Positions 13,682-21,525 of a stretch of DNA of 21,670 nucleotides are shown in pieces. Source of the stretch: Lachnoclostridium sp. (lineage in GTDB: Bacteria; Bacillota_A; Clostridia; Lachnospirales; Lachnospiraceae); assembly GCA_015057755.1 (NCBI GenBank), contig SVDR01000043.1, positions 1 through 21,670 on the forward strand, written 5' to 3'. A program made the translations under genes and the position numbers. The first letter of the stretch is position 1; each line of letters opens with the position of its first letter. The notes beneath the pieces were generated by a model. The model was not told the DNA's origin, made no database searches, and worked only from the letters and a program-made list of their open reading frames with translations.

Positions 13682-14767
13682 ATGAAACGAGTTGGATTTT
13701 TAACCAGTGGCGGTGACTGTCAGGCTTTAAACGCAACCATGCGTGGCGTGGCAAAAGCACTTTACAGCATTTACGGAGATGAAGTGGAGATCATCGGATT
13801 CGAAGATGGATACAAAGGTCTGATGTATGCCAATTACCGTTTTATGAACCGTTCCGACTTTTCCGGTATCTTAACAAAAGGCGGTACGATGCTCGGTACT
13901 TCCAGACAGCCGTTCAAGCAGATGCGTGAACCGGATGAAAATGGTCTGGACAAGGTGGAGCTGATGCGCCACACATACTATAAGCTGAAACTGGATGCTT
14001 TAGTGGTGCTTGGCGGTAACGGAAGCCAGAAGACAGCCAACCTTCTGAGTCAGGAAGGCTTAAATGTGATCGGACTTCCAAAGACCATTGACAATGATCT
14101 TTGGGGAACCGATATGACCTTTGGTTTCCAGAGTGCAGTAGATGTGGCGACCAATGCCATTGATTTTATTCATACGACTGCCTCTTCTCATGGCCGCGTA
14201 TTTATCGTGGAGATCATGGGACATAAGGTTGGATGGCTGGCGCTTCACGCCGGTATCGCAGGAGGCGCAGATATTATCCTTCTTCCGGAGATTCCGTATG
14301 ATCTGGATGCGATTGCGAAAAAGATCAAGGAGCGTACCAAGAACGGAAGCCGTTTCTCCATCCTTGCGGTAGCAGAAGGTGCGATCTCCAAAGAGGAAGC
14401 GAAGTTATCCAAGAAAGACTACAAAAAGAAATTAGAAGAACGCAAGCAGAAATATCAGTCTGTTGCGTATGAACTTGGTGCAAAGATTCAGGAGAAGACA
14501 GGTCAGGAAATCAGAGTTACGGTTCCGGGCCACATGCAGCGAGGCGGAGCTCCGGTTCCGTATGACCGCGTGATTTCTTCCAGGATCGGAGCCCATGCTG
14601 CGACCCTGATTGACAAAGAGCAGTTCGGCCGACTCGTGGTTGTGAAAAATAATGTCATTACAGACATTCCGCTTTCCGAGTCCGCAGGCAAATTAAAATA
14701 TGTGGATCCGAAATCCGATATTATTAAAGAGGCAAAACTGCTTGGTATCAGCTTCGGAGATGAATAG
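13682..14767 (+). CDS. pfkA: 6-phosphofructokinase (phosphoryl donor uncertain)
   Basis: This 361-residue enzyme phosphorylates fructose 6-phosphate to fructose 1,6-bisphosphate in glycolysis. The PFK-A fold is clear: LTSGGDCQALNA at the N-terminus, LVVLGGNGSQ (Asn113, Gly114), the catalytic loop PKTIDNDLWGTD (Lys134, Asp137, Asp139), VEIMGHKVGWLALHAGIAGGAD, and the VPGHMQRGGAPVPYDRVISSRIG block. Two residues normally predict the donor. The position equal to E. coli 104 is Gly, as in ATP enzymes, while that equal to 124 is Lys, as in PPi enzymes and some ATP enzymes (for example those of trypanosomatids). The donor is therefore not settled, though Gly104 leans toward ATP. AGAAAGGACGG precedes ATG 13682. 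dnaX begins 3 bases after its stop. Confidence 0.93.
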   Translation: MKRVGFLTSGGDCQALNATMRGVAKALYSIYGDEVEIIGFEDGYKGLMYANYRFMNRSDFSGILTKGGTMLGTSRQPFKQMREPDENGLDKVELMRHTYYKLKLDALVVLGGNGSQKTANLLSQEGLNVIGLPKTIDNDLWGTDMTFGFQSAVDVATNAIDFIHTTASSHGRVFIVEIMGHKVGWLALHAGIAGGADIILLPEIPYDLDAIAKKIKERTKNGSRFSILAVAEGAISKEEAKLSKKDYKKKLEERKQKYQSVAYELGAKIQEKTGQEIRVTVPGHMQRGGAPVPYDRVISSRIGAHAATLIDKEQFGRLVVVKNNVITDIPLSESAGKLKYVDPKSDIIKEAKLLGISFGDE

Positions 14768-14770
14768 ATT

Positions 14771-16372
14771 ATGTCATATACAGCATTATACAGGAAATGG
14801 CGCCCCCACACCTTTGATGATGTGAAGGGCCAGGACCATATTGTTACAACATTACAGAACCAGATCCGCGCACAGCGCATCGGACATGCATACTTGTTCT
14901 GCGGAACCCGTGGTACAGGTAAGACAACGGTGGCAAAGATTCTTGCCCGTTCCGTAAACTGTGAAAATCCGAAAGACGGAAGTCCGTGTGGTGAATGTCC
15001 GAGCTGTAAACAGATTGCGGCGGGAACCTCTCTCAATGTAGTGGAGATCGATGCTGCGTCCAACAATGGTGTGGAAAATATCCGTGAGATCCGCGACCAG
15101 GTTCAGTATCCGCCGACAGAAGGCAAGTATCGCGTTTACATTATCGACGAGGTGCATATGCTTTCTACGGGTGCGTTCAACGCACTGTTAAAGACGCTGG
15201 AAGAACCGCCGTCTTACGTGATCTTTATCCTGGCGACGACAGAAGTTCACAAGATTCCGATCACGGTATTATCCCGCTGTCAGCGGTACGATTTCCGCAG
15301 GATCACGGTAGACACGATCGCAGACCGTTTAAAAGAACTGACAGATGCGGAAGGGATGCCTGTAGAGGAACGTGCGCTCCGTTATGTGGCGAAAGCCGGC
15401 GACGGTTCCATGCGAGACGCCCTGAGTCTGTTGGATCAGTGTGCGGCGTTCCATTTTGGTGAGACATTGACATACGAGCATGTGCTGGATGTGCTCGGAG
15501 CCGTAGACAACAGTGTATTCCGCGAGTTGTTTCTGGCGGTTGTCGAGGGACGGACCAAGGACTGTATTTTAAAATTAGAAGAAATGGTCATCCAGGGACG
15601 AGAATTATCTCAGTTCGTGGTAGACTTTATCTGGTTCCTTAGAAATCTGCTGCTTTTAAAAACGGCGGAGGACGCCGAGGAACTGTTGGATATGTCGGAA
15701 GACAACTTAAAACTGCTGAGGGAAGATGCAAAGCTGGCAGACGAGGGAACATTGATGCGTTACATCCGTGTATTCTCGGAACTTTCCAATCAGATTCGTT
15801 TTGCGACGCAGAAGCGTGTGCTGATCGAACTTGCATTTATTAAACTGACGAAACCTCAGATGGAGCAGGATCTGGAATCTGTTTTGGAACGTCTTGCTGC
15901 ATTGGAGCGTCAGGTGGAGGAAGGAATTCCGGCTGCTCCGAGCGGGATGGCACCTGTGCCAAATCCGGTACCGGTAAGAGAAGTTCCTGTGCAGGGGTAT
16001 CAGGCTCCGGCAGAACCGCGCACCATATCCATCCCCAAAGCCCAGCTGGAGGATCTGAATATGGTTCGCAACGAATGGGGCAAGATCGTCCGGGCAATGG
16101 GTATGTCTGTGCGTCCATGTTATCGGGAAACCGTCGTAGAACCGGCAGGCGAAAGCTGCCTGTGCATTGTGTTCAGCGATCCGATGAATTTCCATATGGG
16201 CAGCCGCCCGAGTATTCTCGGAGACATTGAACGATATGTGGAGCAGATGTACGGCAAATCCATTTATTTTAAAGCGAGACTTCGCGAGAGCGGAGAACGT
16301 ATGGATACCAGATATATTACCGATGAGGAACTTCGGGAAAATATCCATATGGAGATCACAATTGAAGATTAG
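14771..16372 (+). CDS. dnaX: DNA polymerase III subunits gamma/tau (clamp loader ATPase)
   Basis: The 533-residue replication protein loads the beta sliding clamp and couples polymerases. AAA+ motifs are intact: Walker A GTRGTGKT (45-52, Lys51), a four-Cys zinc site (Cys64, 73, 76, 79), Walker B IIDEVH (Asp126, Glu127) and the SRCQ arginine finger in ITVLSRCQRYDF. Domain III follows to about residue 365. A Pro-rich linker (IPAAPSGMAPVPNPVPVRE) leads to a C-terminal tau-like domain of about 130 residues. The start ATG 14771 is 3 bases after the pfk stop, with GGAGA inside the end of pfk as the only ribosome binding signal, so translation is likely coupled. A TTTAAAA heptamer in frame at 15655 is a weak candidate for slippage. 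Confidence 0.98.
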   Translation: MSYTALYRKWRPHTFDDVKGQDHIVTTLQNQIRAQRIGHAYLFCGTRGTGKTTVAKILARSVNCENPKDGSPCGECPSCKQIAAGTSLNVVEIDAASNNGVENIREIRDQVQYPPTEGKYRVYIIDEVHMLSTGAFNALLKTLEEPPSYVIFILATTEVHKIPITVLSRCQRYDFRRITVDTIADRLKELTDAEGMPVEERALRYVAKAGDGSMRDALSLLDQCAAFHFGETLTYEHVLDVLGAVDNSVFRELFLAVVEGRTKDCILKLEEMVIQGRELSQFVVDFIWFLRNLLLLKTAEDAEELLDMSEDNLKLLREDAKLADEGTLMRYIRVFSELSNQIRFATQKRVLIELAFIKLTKPQMEQDLESVLERLAALERQVEEGIPAAPSGMAPVPNPVPVREVPVQGYQAPAEPRTISIPKAQLEDLNMVRNEWGKIVRAMGMSVRPCYRETVVEPAGESCLCIVFSDPMNFHMGSRPSILGDIERYVEQMYGKSIYFKARLRESGERMDTRYITDEELRENIHMEITIED

Positions 16373-16438
16373 TCTGTGAAATGACTTTTCCATATAAATA
16401 TAACTTATGAAAATATAGAATTCAGGAGGATTGAAACC

Positions 16439-16789
16439 ATGGCAAGACGTGGCGGTTTCCCGGGTGGTATGCCGGGCAATATGACAAATTTAATGAAGCA
16501 GGCGCAGAGAATGCAGCGTCAGATGGAAGAGAAGACAAAAGAGCTTGAAGAGAAAGAGTACACAGCAACCGTAGGCGGCGGTGTTGTTACGGTAACTGTT
16601 TCTGGTAAAAAGGAAGTTGTTTCCGTGAAGATTTCTCCGGAAGCAGTTGATCCGGATGATGTTGAGATGTTAGAAGATCTGATCGTGGCAGCTACAAACG
16701 AAGCATTCCGCAAGATGGAAGAAGAGTCTGCAGCTGTGATGGCTGAATTAACAGGCGGCCTTGGCGGCTTAGGAGGACTTTCTTTCTAA
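16439..16789 (+). CDS. ebfC: YbaB/EbfC family nucleoid-associated protein
   Basis: The 116-residue DNA-binding protein is almost always encoded between dnaX and recR, as here. After a Gly/Met-rich start ([20 protein letters not shown]) comes the family coiled-coil helix ([21 protein letters not shown]), then the beta-strand core [33 protein letters not shown] and a final helix with a Gly/Leu-rich tail. Homologues form dimers with a tweezer-like shape and bind DNA; a replication or recombination role is assumed from the locus. AGGAGG (16424-16429) lies 9 nt before ATG. The gap to dnaX is 66 bp and A/T-rich, without a promoter I would defend. recR starts 1 base after the stop. Confidence 0.96.
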   Translation: MARRGGFPGGMPGNMTNLMKQAQRMQRQMEEKTKELEEKEYTATVGGGVVTVTVSGKKEVVSVKISPEAVDPDDVEMLEDLIVAATNEAFRKMEEESAAVMAELTGGLGGLGGLSF

Positions 16790-16790
16790 G

Positions 16791-17387
16791 ATGGATTACT
16801 ACAGCAGCCAAATTTCAAAATTAATTGAAGAACTGTCAAAACTTCCGGGAATCGGAAACAAGACGGCGCAGCGGCTGGCATTCCATATTATCAATATGCC
16901 GGAAGAGCAGGTGGACCGTCTTTCCGGCGCAATCCGAGATGCGAAGCACAATGTTCATTACTGCAAAGAGTGTTTCACTCTGACTGATATGGACATTTGC
17001 CCGATCTGTAAAAGTCCGGTCCGTGACCACAGCGTGATCATGGTTGTGGAAAATCCAAGAGATCTGGCAGCGTATGAGAAGACCGGAAAGTTTGAGGGCG
17101 TTTATCACGTTCTTCATGGTGCAATTTCCCCGATGCTCGGAATCGGTCCGGGAGATATCAAATTAAAAGAATTGATGACCAGGCTCCAGAAAGATGTTCG
17201 GGAGGTCATCATCGCAACCAACTCCAGCCTGGAAGGCGAAACGACAGCCATGTACATCAGCAAGCTGATCAAACCGACAGGAATCAAGGTCACAAGGATC
17301 GCAAGCGGTGTACCGGTAGGCGGAGATTTGGAATATATTGATGAAGTAACACTTCTGCGTGCGCTGGAGGGCCGTGTGGAATTGTAG
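16791..17387 (+). CDS. recR: Recombination mediator RecR
   Basis: The 198-residue repair protein acts with RecO and RecF to load RecA on gapped DNA. Domains are complete: a helix-hairpin-helix ([20 protein letters not shown], residues 15-34), a zinc finger with Cys58, Cys61, Cys70 and Cys73, and a Toprim domain from about residue 80 with IMVVENPRD (Glu87). [19 protein letters not shown] and the C-terminal [20 protein letters not shown] are family blocks. Translation is coupled to ebfC: TAA, one base, then ATG, with no separate strong ribosome binding site. Length is normal for the family. Confidence 0.98.
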   Translation: MDYYSSQISKLIEELSKLPGIGNKTAQRLAFHIINMPEEQVDRLSGAIRDAKHNVHYCKECFTLTDMDICPICKSPVRDHSVIMVVENPRDLAAYEKTGKFEGVYHVLHGAISPMLGIGPGDIKLKELMTRLQKDVREVIIATNSSLEGETTAMYISKLIKPTGIKVTRIASGVPVGGDLEYIDEVTLLRALEGRVEL

Positions 17388-17407
17388 GAAACTTAGGAGA
17401 AAGATTC

Positions 17408-19471
17408 ATGGATAAGTACGAGTTTAACATAAAAGTTGAACAGATTAAAAAATTAGTAAATCGCGGCGACTATGCGACAGCAATGAAGATTTGCGACACC
17501 ATCGACTGGCGCCGAGTAAGAAATGGAAGCCTGCTTTCCATGGTTTCCCAGATTTACGAGAAAAATGAGGAATATCAGGAGGCGAAGGAGGTCCTGCTGA
17601 TCGCATTTGAGCGTGCGCCGGTTGGAAAACGTATCCTGTATAAATTAACAGATCTGGCACTGAGAGGGGGAAGTGTTGGAGAGGCTGAGACTTATTATCG
17701 TGAGTTCTGTGAAGTTGCACAGGATGATCCGCGCCAGTATCTGCTTCGTTATCTGATCTTAAAAGCGAAAAATGCGCCGATCGAGCAGCTGATCCGTGCA
17801 TTGGAAGCATATACATCCTCCGAGCTGGATGAAAAGTGGATGTATGAGCTGGCAGAGCTTTATCATAAAGCAGGTCTGGAAGATAAGTGTGTGGCAACTT
17901 GTGACACGATTATGCTGATGTTCGGTCTTGGAAAATACGTGGACAAAGCCATGGATCTGAAGCTGGAGTACGCACCGCTCAATAAGTACCAGATGGATCT
18001 GGTTGAAAACCGTGACAAATATGAAGCAAAACTTCGTGCAGTAGAGGAAGAGTACAGCACCAAGTCTTACGTAAAGATTGAAGAGGATCCGGTTTTAGAA
18101 GAAGAGATTCCGGAGCCGGAGGTTTCTGTGGAAGAGCCGACATCAGCAGATGTGATCCGCATCCATGAGGATGAGGAGTCTGAAAAACTGGCTCAGGAAA
18201 TGGCAAAGATCGCGGAAGAGCCGAAGACAGCGATTGTCGAAGAGGATGAACTGGAGGCAACCAGAACACTGGATGATCTGCATTCTCTGAAGGAGATCAA
18301 GCCGACACAGAGAGTTTTGGACGCGGCAGCAGAGCGTGAGGCAGAAGCGGCAGCGGAGGCGGAGCGTGAGATCGAGCGCCAGCGTGCAGCGATCCGCGCA
18401 GCCAAAGAGCGTGAAGAGATGGAGGCAGAAGCTCTTCGCCGTGCAGAGGAAGAGCGTGAAAAAGCTCGTCGCGAAGAAGAAGAGCGTCGCGCGAAACGTG
18501 AAGCTGAGATTGCCCGTGAACGTGCGGAACGCGCTCAGAGAGAGAAAGAGGAAGCAGAACGTCTGGCGAAACTTGCACAGGAAGAGGAGTCTGACGAGCT
18601 CGATTTAGAGTCTCTTGACAATGAACCGGAGATGAATAATCTGATGATCGAAGCGGAAACAGAAGAAGAAGGTCTTGCAATGGCCATCGAAGCGCTGAAA
18701 AAGATCCACAGAGAATTAGGTTATAAGAATCCGGTGGCAAAGATCAGCAGTGAGAAGTTAAACAAAAAGGGAATTCGCGCAGTTGCAGATAAACTTACAG
18801 GAAAAGACCTTGTAATCGAACATGCGGCAGGTCTGACTGCAGCAGTACAGAATGAGCTGGATGATCTCATGGAGAAAGATAAGAGCGGCATGATCGTTGT
18901 TCTTATCGATACTCCGGAAAATCTGGAAACTCTTCATGCAACCCATGCATCTCTGGCAAGCAAATTCCAGTACATCGGTGCGGATGCAAAAGCAGAGCCG
19001 CAGAAAGAAGCAGAAGCAGTGACAGAAGTGCCTGCAGAAGAACCGGTGGAGGATGCTGTAGAGGCAGCAGTAGAAGAAGCTCTGGAAAAAGAAATTGCTG
19101 CACAGGAGAAAATCGCAAAAGAAGAAGACGAACCTTCATATGATGAGCCGGAAACTGAGGAGAATGAGGCAGAAGAGTACGATGATGATGTCGAGATGGA
19201 CGCAGACGAGTTTGCCCAGTTCGCGTGCAAATATGCATCTGAAATCGACTGCAGTATTACAGGAAAGAGTATGCTGGCCCTCTACGAGCGCATTGAGATG
19301 ATGGAGGAAGACGGAGTTCGACTGACTCAGAAAGCAGCAGTCGATTTGATCGAGGAAGCAGCTGACAAAGCGGAGAAAAAGACTTTTGGCAAAAAACTGG
19401 CAAGTATCTTCTCTCCGGCATATGATAAAGAAGGCTTCCTGATCCTGCGTGAAAAGGATTTCTTTGACTAA
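17408..19471 (+). CDS. TPR/coiled-coil protein with a degenerate CbxX/SpoVK-like AAA+ domain
   Basis: No named family is recognised for this 687-residue protein of the recR operon. Residues 1-200 are helical repeats of TPR type (DYATAMKICDTIDWRRV, EEYQEAKEVLLIAFERAPVG, ELAELYHKAGLEDKCVATC). An acidic linker leads to a long Glu/Arg/Ala-rich coiled coil, about residues 300-395. Residues 416-525 resemble the core of CbxX/SpoVK AAA+ ATPases: KIHRELGY, ISSEKLNKKGIRAVADKLTG, LVIEHAAGLT at the Walker B position, DLMEKDKSGMIVVLIDTPEN, and LASKF where LKSRF is expected. No P-loop is present, and Walker B Asp-Glu is replaced by Glu471-His472. A second acidic stretch precedes a C-terminal helical region. 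ATG 17408 follows AGGAGA, 20 bp after recR. There is no signal peptide, so a cytoplasmic scaffold is plausible. Confidence 0.8.
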   Translation: MDKYEFNIKVEQIKKLVNRGDYATAMKICDTIDWRRVRNGSLLSMVSQIYEKNEEYQEAKEVLLIAFERAPVGKRILYKLTDLALRGGSVGEAETYYREFCEVAQDDPRQYLLRYLILKAKNAPIEQLIRALEAYTSSELDEKWMYELAELYHKAGLEDKCVATCDTIMLMFGLGKYVDKAMDLKLEYAPLNKYQMDLVENRDKYEAKLRAVEEEYSTKSYVKIEEDPVLEEEIPEPEVSVEEPTSADVIRIHEDEESEKLAQEMAKIAEEPKTAIVEEDELEATRTLDDLHSLKEIKPTQRVLDAAAEREAEAAAEAEREIERQRAAIRAAKEREEMEAEALRRAEEEREKARREEEERRAKREAEIARERAERAQREKEEAERLAKLAQEEESDELDLESLDNEPEMNNLMIEAETEEEGLAMAIEALKKIHRELGYKNPVAKISSEKLNKKGIRAVADKLTGKDLVIEHAAGLTAAVQNELDDLMEKDKSGMIVVLIDTPENLETLHATHASLASKFQYIGADAKAEPQKEAEAVTEVPAEEPVEDAVEAAVEEALEKEIAAQEKIAKEEDEPSYDEPETEENEAEEYDDDVEMDADEFAQFACKYASEIDCSITGKSMLALYERIEMMEEDGVRLTQKAAVDLIEEAADKAEKKTFGKKLASIFSPAYDKEGFLILREKDFFD

Positions 19472-19594
19472 TCGTATTATATAATAGTAGAAACAATCGC
19501 CGGAACGTCCGCCTCAAACATGGTCAGGCAGATGTTTCGGCGTACTGTTATTCGAAAGAAAACAGTCTACTGTCATCAGAACGGAGGATGCGTT

Positions 19595-20422
19595 ATGACA
19601 ATAAAATTGATCGCGACAGATCTGGACGGTACATTTGTGGATGATCGAAAGCAATTGATTGACGAAAATGTTCAGGCATTTGCAGAATGTGCGGAACGAG
19701 GAATTCATATTGTTCCGACCACAGGACGTACGATCGTTGGAATTCCGGAAGAGATTAAGAACTTGCCGGGAGTTCGTTATGCAATTACGTCAAACGGAGC
19801 GACTGTAGTTGATCTGCAGAGCGGAAAAGTGATCAGTTCCTGCCTGATGAGTGCAGAAACCGTGCTCCGAATCATGGAGCTGGCCCGCGACAGTGAAGAC
19901 GACATTATGTATGATGCATATGTAGACGGAGTCGGATATACAAAGCAGGAGTTTTGGGACAATCTTTTGCATTACGTACCGAATCCGGCGGTGCTCGATT
20001 TGGTGCGTAAGACAAGAAAAGCTGTCCCGGACAATATCGAACACATAAGAAAACTCGGAGTGGATATTGAGAAAATTAACTTATTCTTTGTGACTGAGGA
20101 AGCAAGGGTAAGAATGCGCAAAGTACTTGCAGAGATACCGGAGGTTCTTGTATCCTCCTCTCTTCCTAATAATCTGGAAATCAATGCGGCAGGGGCCCAC
20201 AAAGGCGGCGCACTGCTTCGTTTGGCTGAGTTACTTGGAATCCGTCAGGAGGAGACGATGGCATTTGGCGATGGCGAGAACGATATATCGATGATCCGCA
20301 TGTCTGGCTTTGGCGTTGCAATGGAAAACGCGGGAGAAAATGTAAAATCCGTGGCGGATCATATTACTGTTACAAATAACGAAGCCGGAGTTGCAGTTGC
20401 ACTTCGAAAATTTGTATTGTAA
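19595..20422 (+). CDS. Cof-type HAD-superfamily phosphatase
   Basis: The 275-residue member of the Cof/YidA-like (COG0561, type IIB) HAD hydrolases probably dephosphorylates sugar phosphates or small phosphorylated metabolites. Motif I is ATDLDGTF (nucleophile Asp9, acid/base Asp11). Motif II is PTTGRT. The cap domain follows with a helix-strand pattern. The Lys of AHKGGALLRLAELLGI is motif III, and FGDGENDISMI is motif IV. The frame is open from 19520, but CGGAGG sits 7-8 nt before ATG 19595 and the upstream residues (RRTVIRKKTVYCHQNGG) do not fit the family, so I choose 19595. The 123-bp gap from the previous gene contains TATAAT at 19480-19485 without a good -35, and a small hairpin ACTGTT/AACAGT, so its transcription start is unresolved. 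Confidence 0.94.
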   Translation: MTIKLIATDLDGTFVDDRKQLIDENVQAFAECAERGIHIVPTTGRTIVGIPEEIKNLPGVRYAITSNGATVVDLQSGKVISSCLMSAETVLRIMELARDSEDDIMYDAYVDGVGYTKQEFWDNLLHYVPNPAVLDLVRKTRKAVPDNIEHIRKLGVDIEKINLFFVTEEARVRMRKVLAEIPEVLVSSSLPNNLEINAAGAHKGGALLRLAELLGIRQEETMAFGDGENDISMIRMSGFGVAMENAGENVKSVADHITVTNNEAGVAVALRKFVL

Positions 20423-20441
20423 CAGTTAAAAGAGGAAAATT

Positions 20442-21185
20442 ATGGAAATCATGGCGAAATTATCGGAGCACTGGCTGGAAATCGCCGTGGCAGTATATTT
20501 ACTTGCTATGGTGCTCCACGGACATTATAAAGGCTTTATTCGTCTGGCGGTATCTGCGACAGCAATGCTGATCACATTAGTTACGGTAAACTATACCATG
20601 CCATATGTGACCAATTGGCTGAAATACGATACGCCGGTGTATGAGACCATGAAAGAGAAAATGGCAGAGAGCGTCGGCATTGATGAAATCCTGAACGAGC
20701 TTGGCTTGGAAGGTCATACACAAAAAGCGGATGAATGGCTTATTATCGAAGAACTGCCTCTTCCGGCGCAGATGAAGAATCTTTTGGTTGAAAATAACAA
20801 TATAGAAGTATACCGAATGATGGGAGTGGAATTCTTCCGGGATTATGTTGGCGGTTATCTGGCAGATACCGTATTAAAAGCAGCTGTATTTGTTGTATTA
20901 TTTGTAGTGATTTATCTGGCACTGAAAGTTTTGGTGGTTTGGCTGGATCTGATCGCAAAGCTTCCGATCCTGTCCGGCATCAACAAAATTGCCGGAGCTG
21001 TTCTTGGAGGTGTACAGGCATTGATCTTTATCTGGATTTTGTGCATTGTGCTGACGATATTATCCAGAACAGAATTTGGTCAAATGGTATTTGAACAAGT
21101 GAACGCAAGCCCTTGGTTGTCGTGGCTTTACGACCACAACATGTTGGCAAATTTGGTTCTCGGCTTGATCCGAAGCCTCTTATAA
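20442..21185 (+). CDS. CvpA family membrane protein
   Basis: This 247-residue integral membrane protein has a CvpA (colicin V production)-like layout. Hydrophobic segments lie near residues 11-30 and 34-52, followed by a soluble stretch of about 85 residues with two amphipathic parts. Two further membrane segments near 143-167 and 180-207 have the small-residue helix motif SGINKIAGAVLGGVQALIFIW, which is the most CvpA-like part. Function of the family outside colicin V export and envelope stress is poorly known. AGAGGAAAA precedes ATG 20442. It lies 19 bp after the HAD gene, so the two probably share a transcript. No clear terminator follows before the rRNA promoter region. Confidence 0.8.
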   Translation: MEIMAKLSEHWLEIAVAVYLLAMVLHGHYKGFIRLAVSATAMLITLVTVNYTMPYVTNWLKYDTPVYETMKEKMAESVGIDEILNELGLEGHTQKADEWLIIEELPLPAQMKNLLVENNNIEVYRMMGVEFFRDYVGGYLADTVLKAAVFVVLFVVIYLALKVLVVWLDLIAKLPILSGINKIAGAVLGGVQALIFIWILCIVLTILSRTEFGQMVFEQVNASPWLSWLYDHNMLANLVLGLIRSLL

Positions 21186-21358
21186 ATTGTATATTTGTTA
21201 AGCACAATTCAACGCTTTAATGTGAGATTTTGCTTTTTCAGTCGTTGGAAGAGCAGATGACAAGAACCACAAAATGTAGATAAAATAAGGAAAAAATCGC
21301 ATATCTTGTATATGAAAAATACGCAAAAAAATTGTTTAAAAAAATGCAACAAATCTGC
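21186..21358. other. A/T-rich spacer upstream of the rRNA promoters
   Basis: I see no credible gene here. The stretch is very A/T-rich with A and T tracts (for example 21324-21346) just upstream of the first promoter, which would suit an UP element. A weak AATTGT/ACAATT hairpin follows the CvpA stop but lacks a convincing T tract. Confidence 0.4.
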
Positions 21359-21387
21359 TTGACAATCATAAAATAACGTGTTATATT
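21359..21387 (+). promoter_or_regulatory. rRNA operon promoter P1
   Basis: A perfect TTGACA (21359-21364), a 17-bp spacer and TATATT (21382-21387), preceded by A/T tracts. Assignment to an rRNA operon rests on the downstream leader and on conserved gene order. Confidence 0.8.
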
Positions 21388-21422
21388 AAAGCTCCGATGA
21401 GGCAAACACCTCTCGGAGCTTT
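21388..21422 (+). terminator. Hairpin at the start of the P1 transcript (terminator-like or leader stem)
   Basis: AAAGCTCCGA-T-GAGG (21388-21402) pairs with CCTC-TCGGAGCTTT (21409-21422) across a CAAACA loop, with one bulge, followed by GGTTTTG. A second small hairpin TTGGT/ACCAA (21421-21434) follows. The P1 start falls inside the left arm, so the RNA would keep at least a 10-bp stem. Confidence 0.6.
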
Positions 21423-21490
21423 GGTTTTGACCAAAGAAATCAACTTGGAAAGTTCTTGAAAAAAGAAAATAAAAAAAGTTGAAAAAGTTA

Positions 21491-21519
21491 TTGACAAACA
21501 GAAGCAACTATGATAGACT
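21491..21519 (+). promoter_or_regulatory. rRNA operon promoter P2
   Basis: A perfect TTGACA (21491-21496), a 17-bp spacer and TAGACT (21514-21519), 132 bp downstream of P1, the tandem layout usual for rrn operons. Confidence 0.85.
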
Positions 21520-21525
21520 ATCAGA

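Noticed and set aside
15707..16393. A 228-codon minus-strand frame opposite dnaX
   Set aside because: Antisense shadow of a clear dnaX C-terminal region; no motif or ribosome binding site.
18193..19238. Several long minus-strand open frames (Ser/Ala-rich or Leu/His-rich) opposite the 687-aa gene
   Set aside because: They mirror the Glu/Ala/Lys-rich coding strand; biased codons leave reverse frames open. They lack ribosome binding sites and family motifs.
21238..21507. An 89-codon minus-strand frame in the pre-rRNA region
   Set aside because: Phe/Leu-rich translation of A/T-rich promoter DNA; it overlaps two consensus promoters and lacks coding character.
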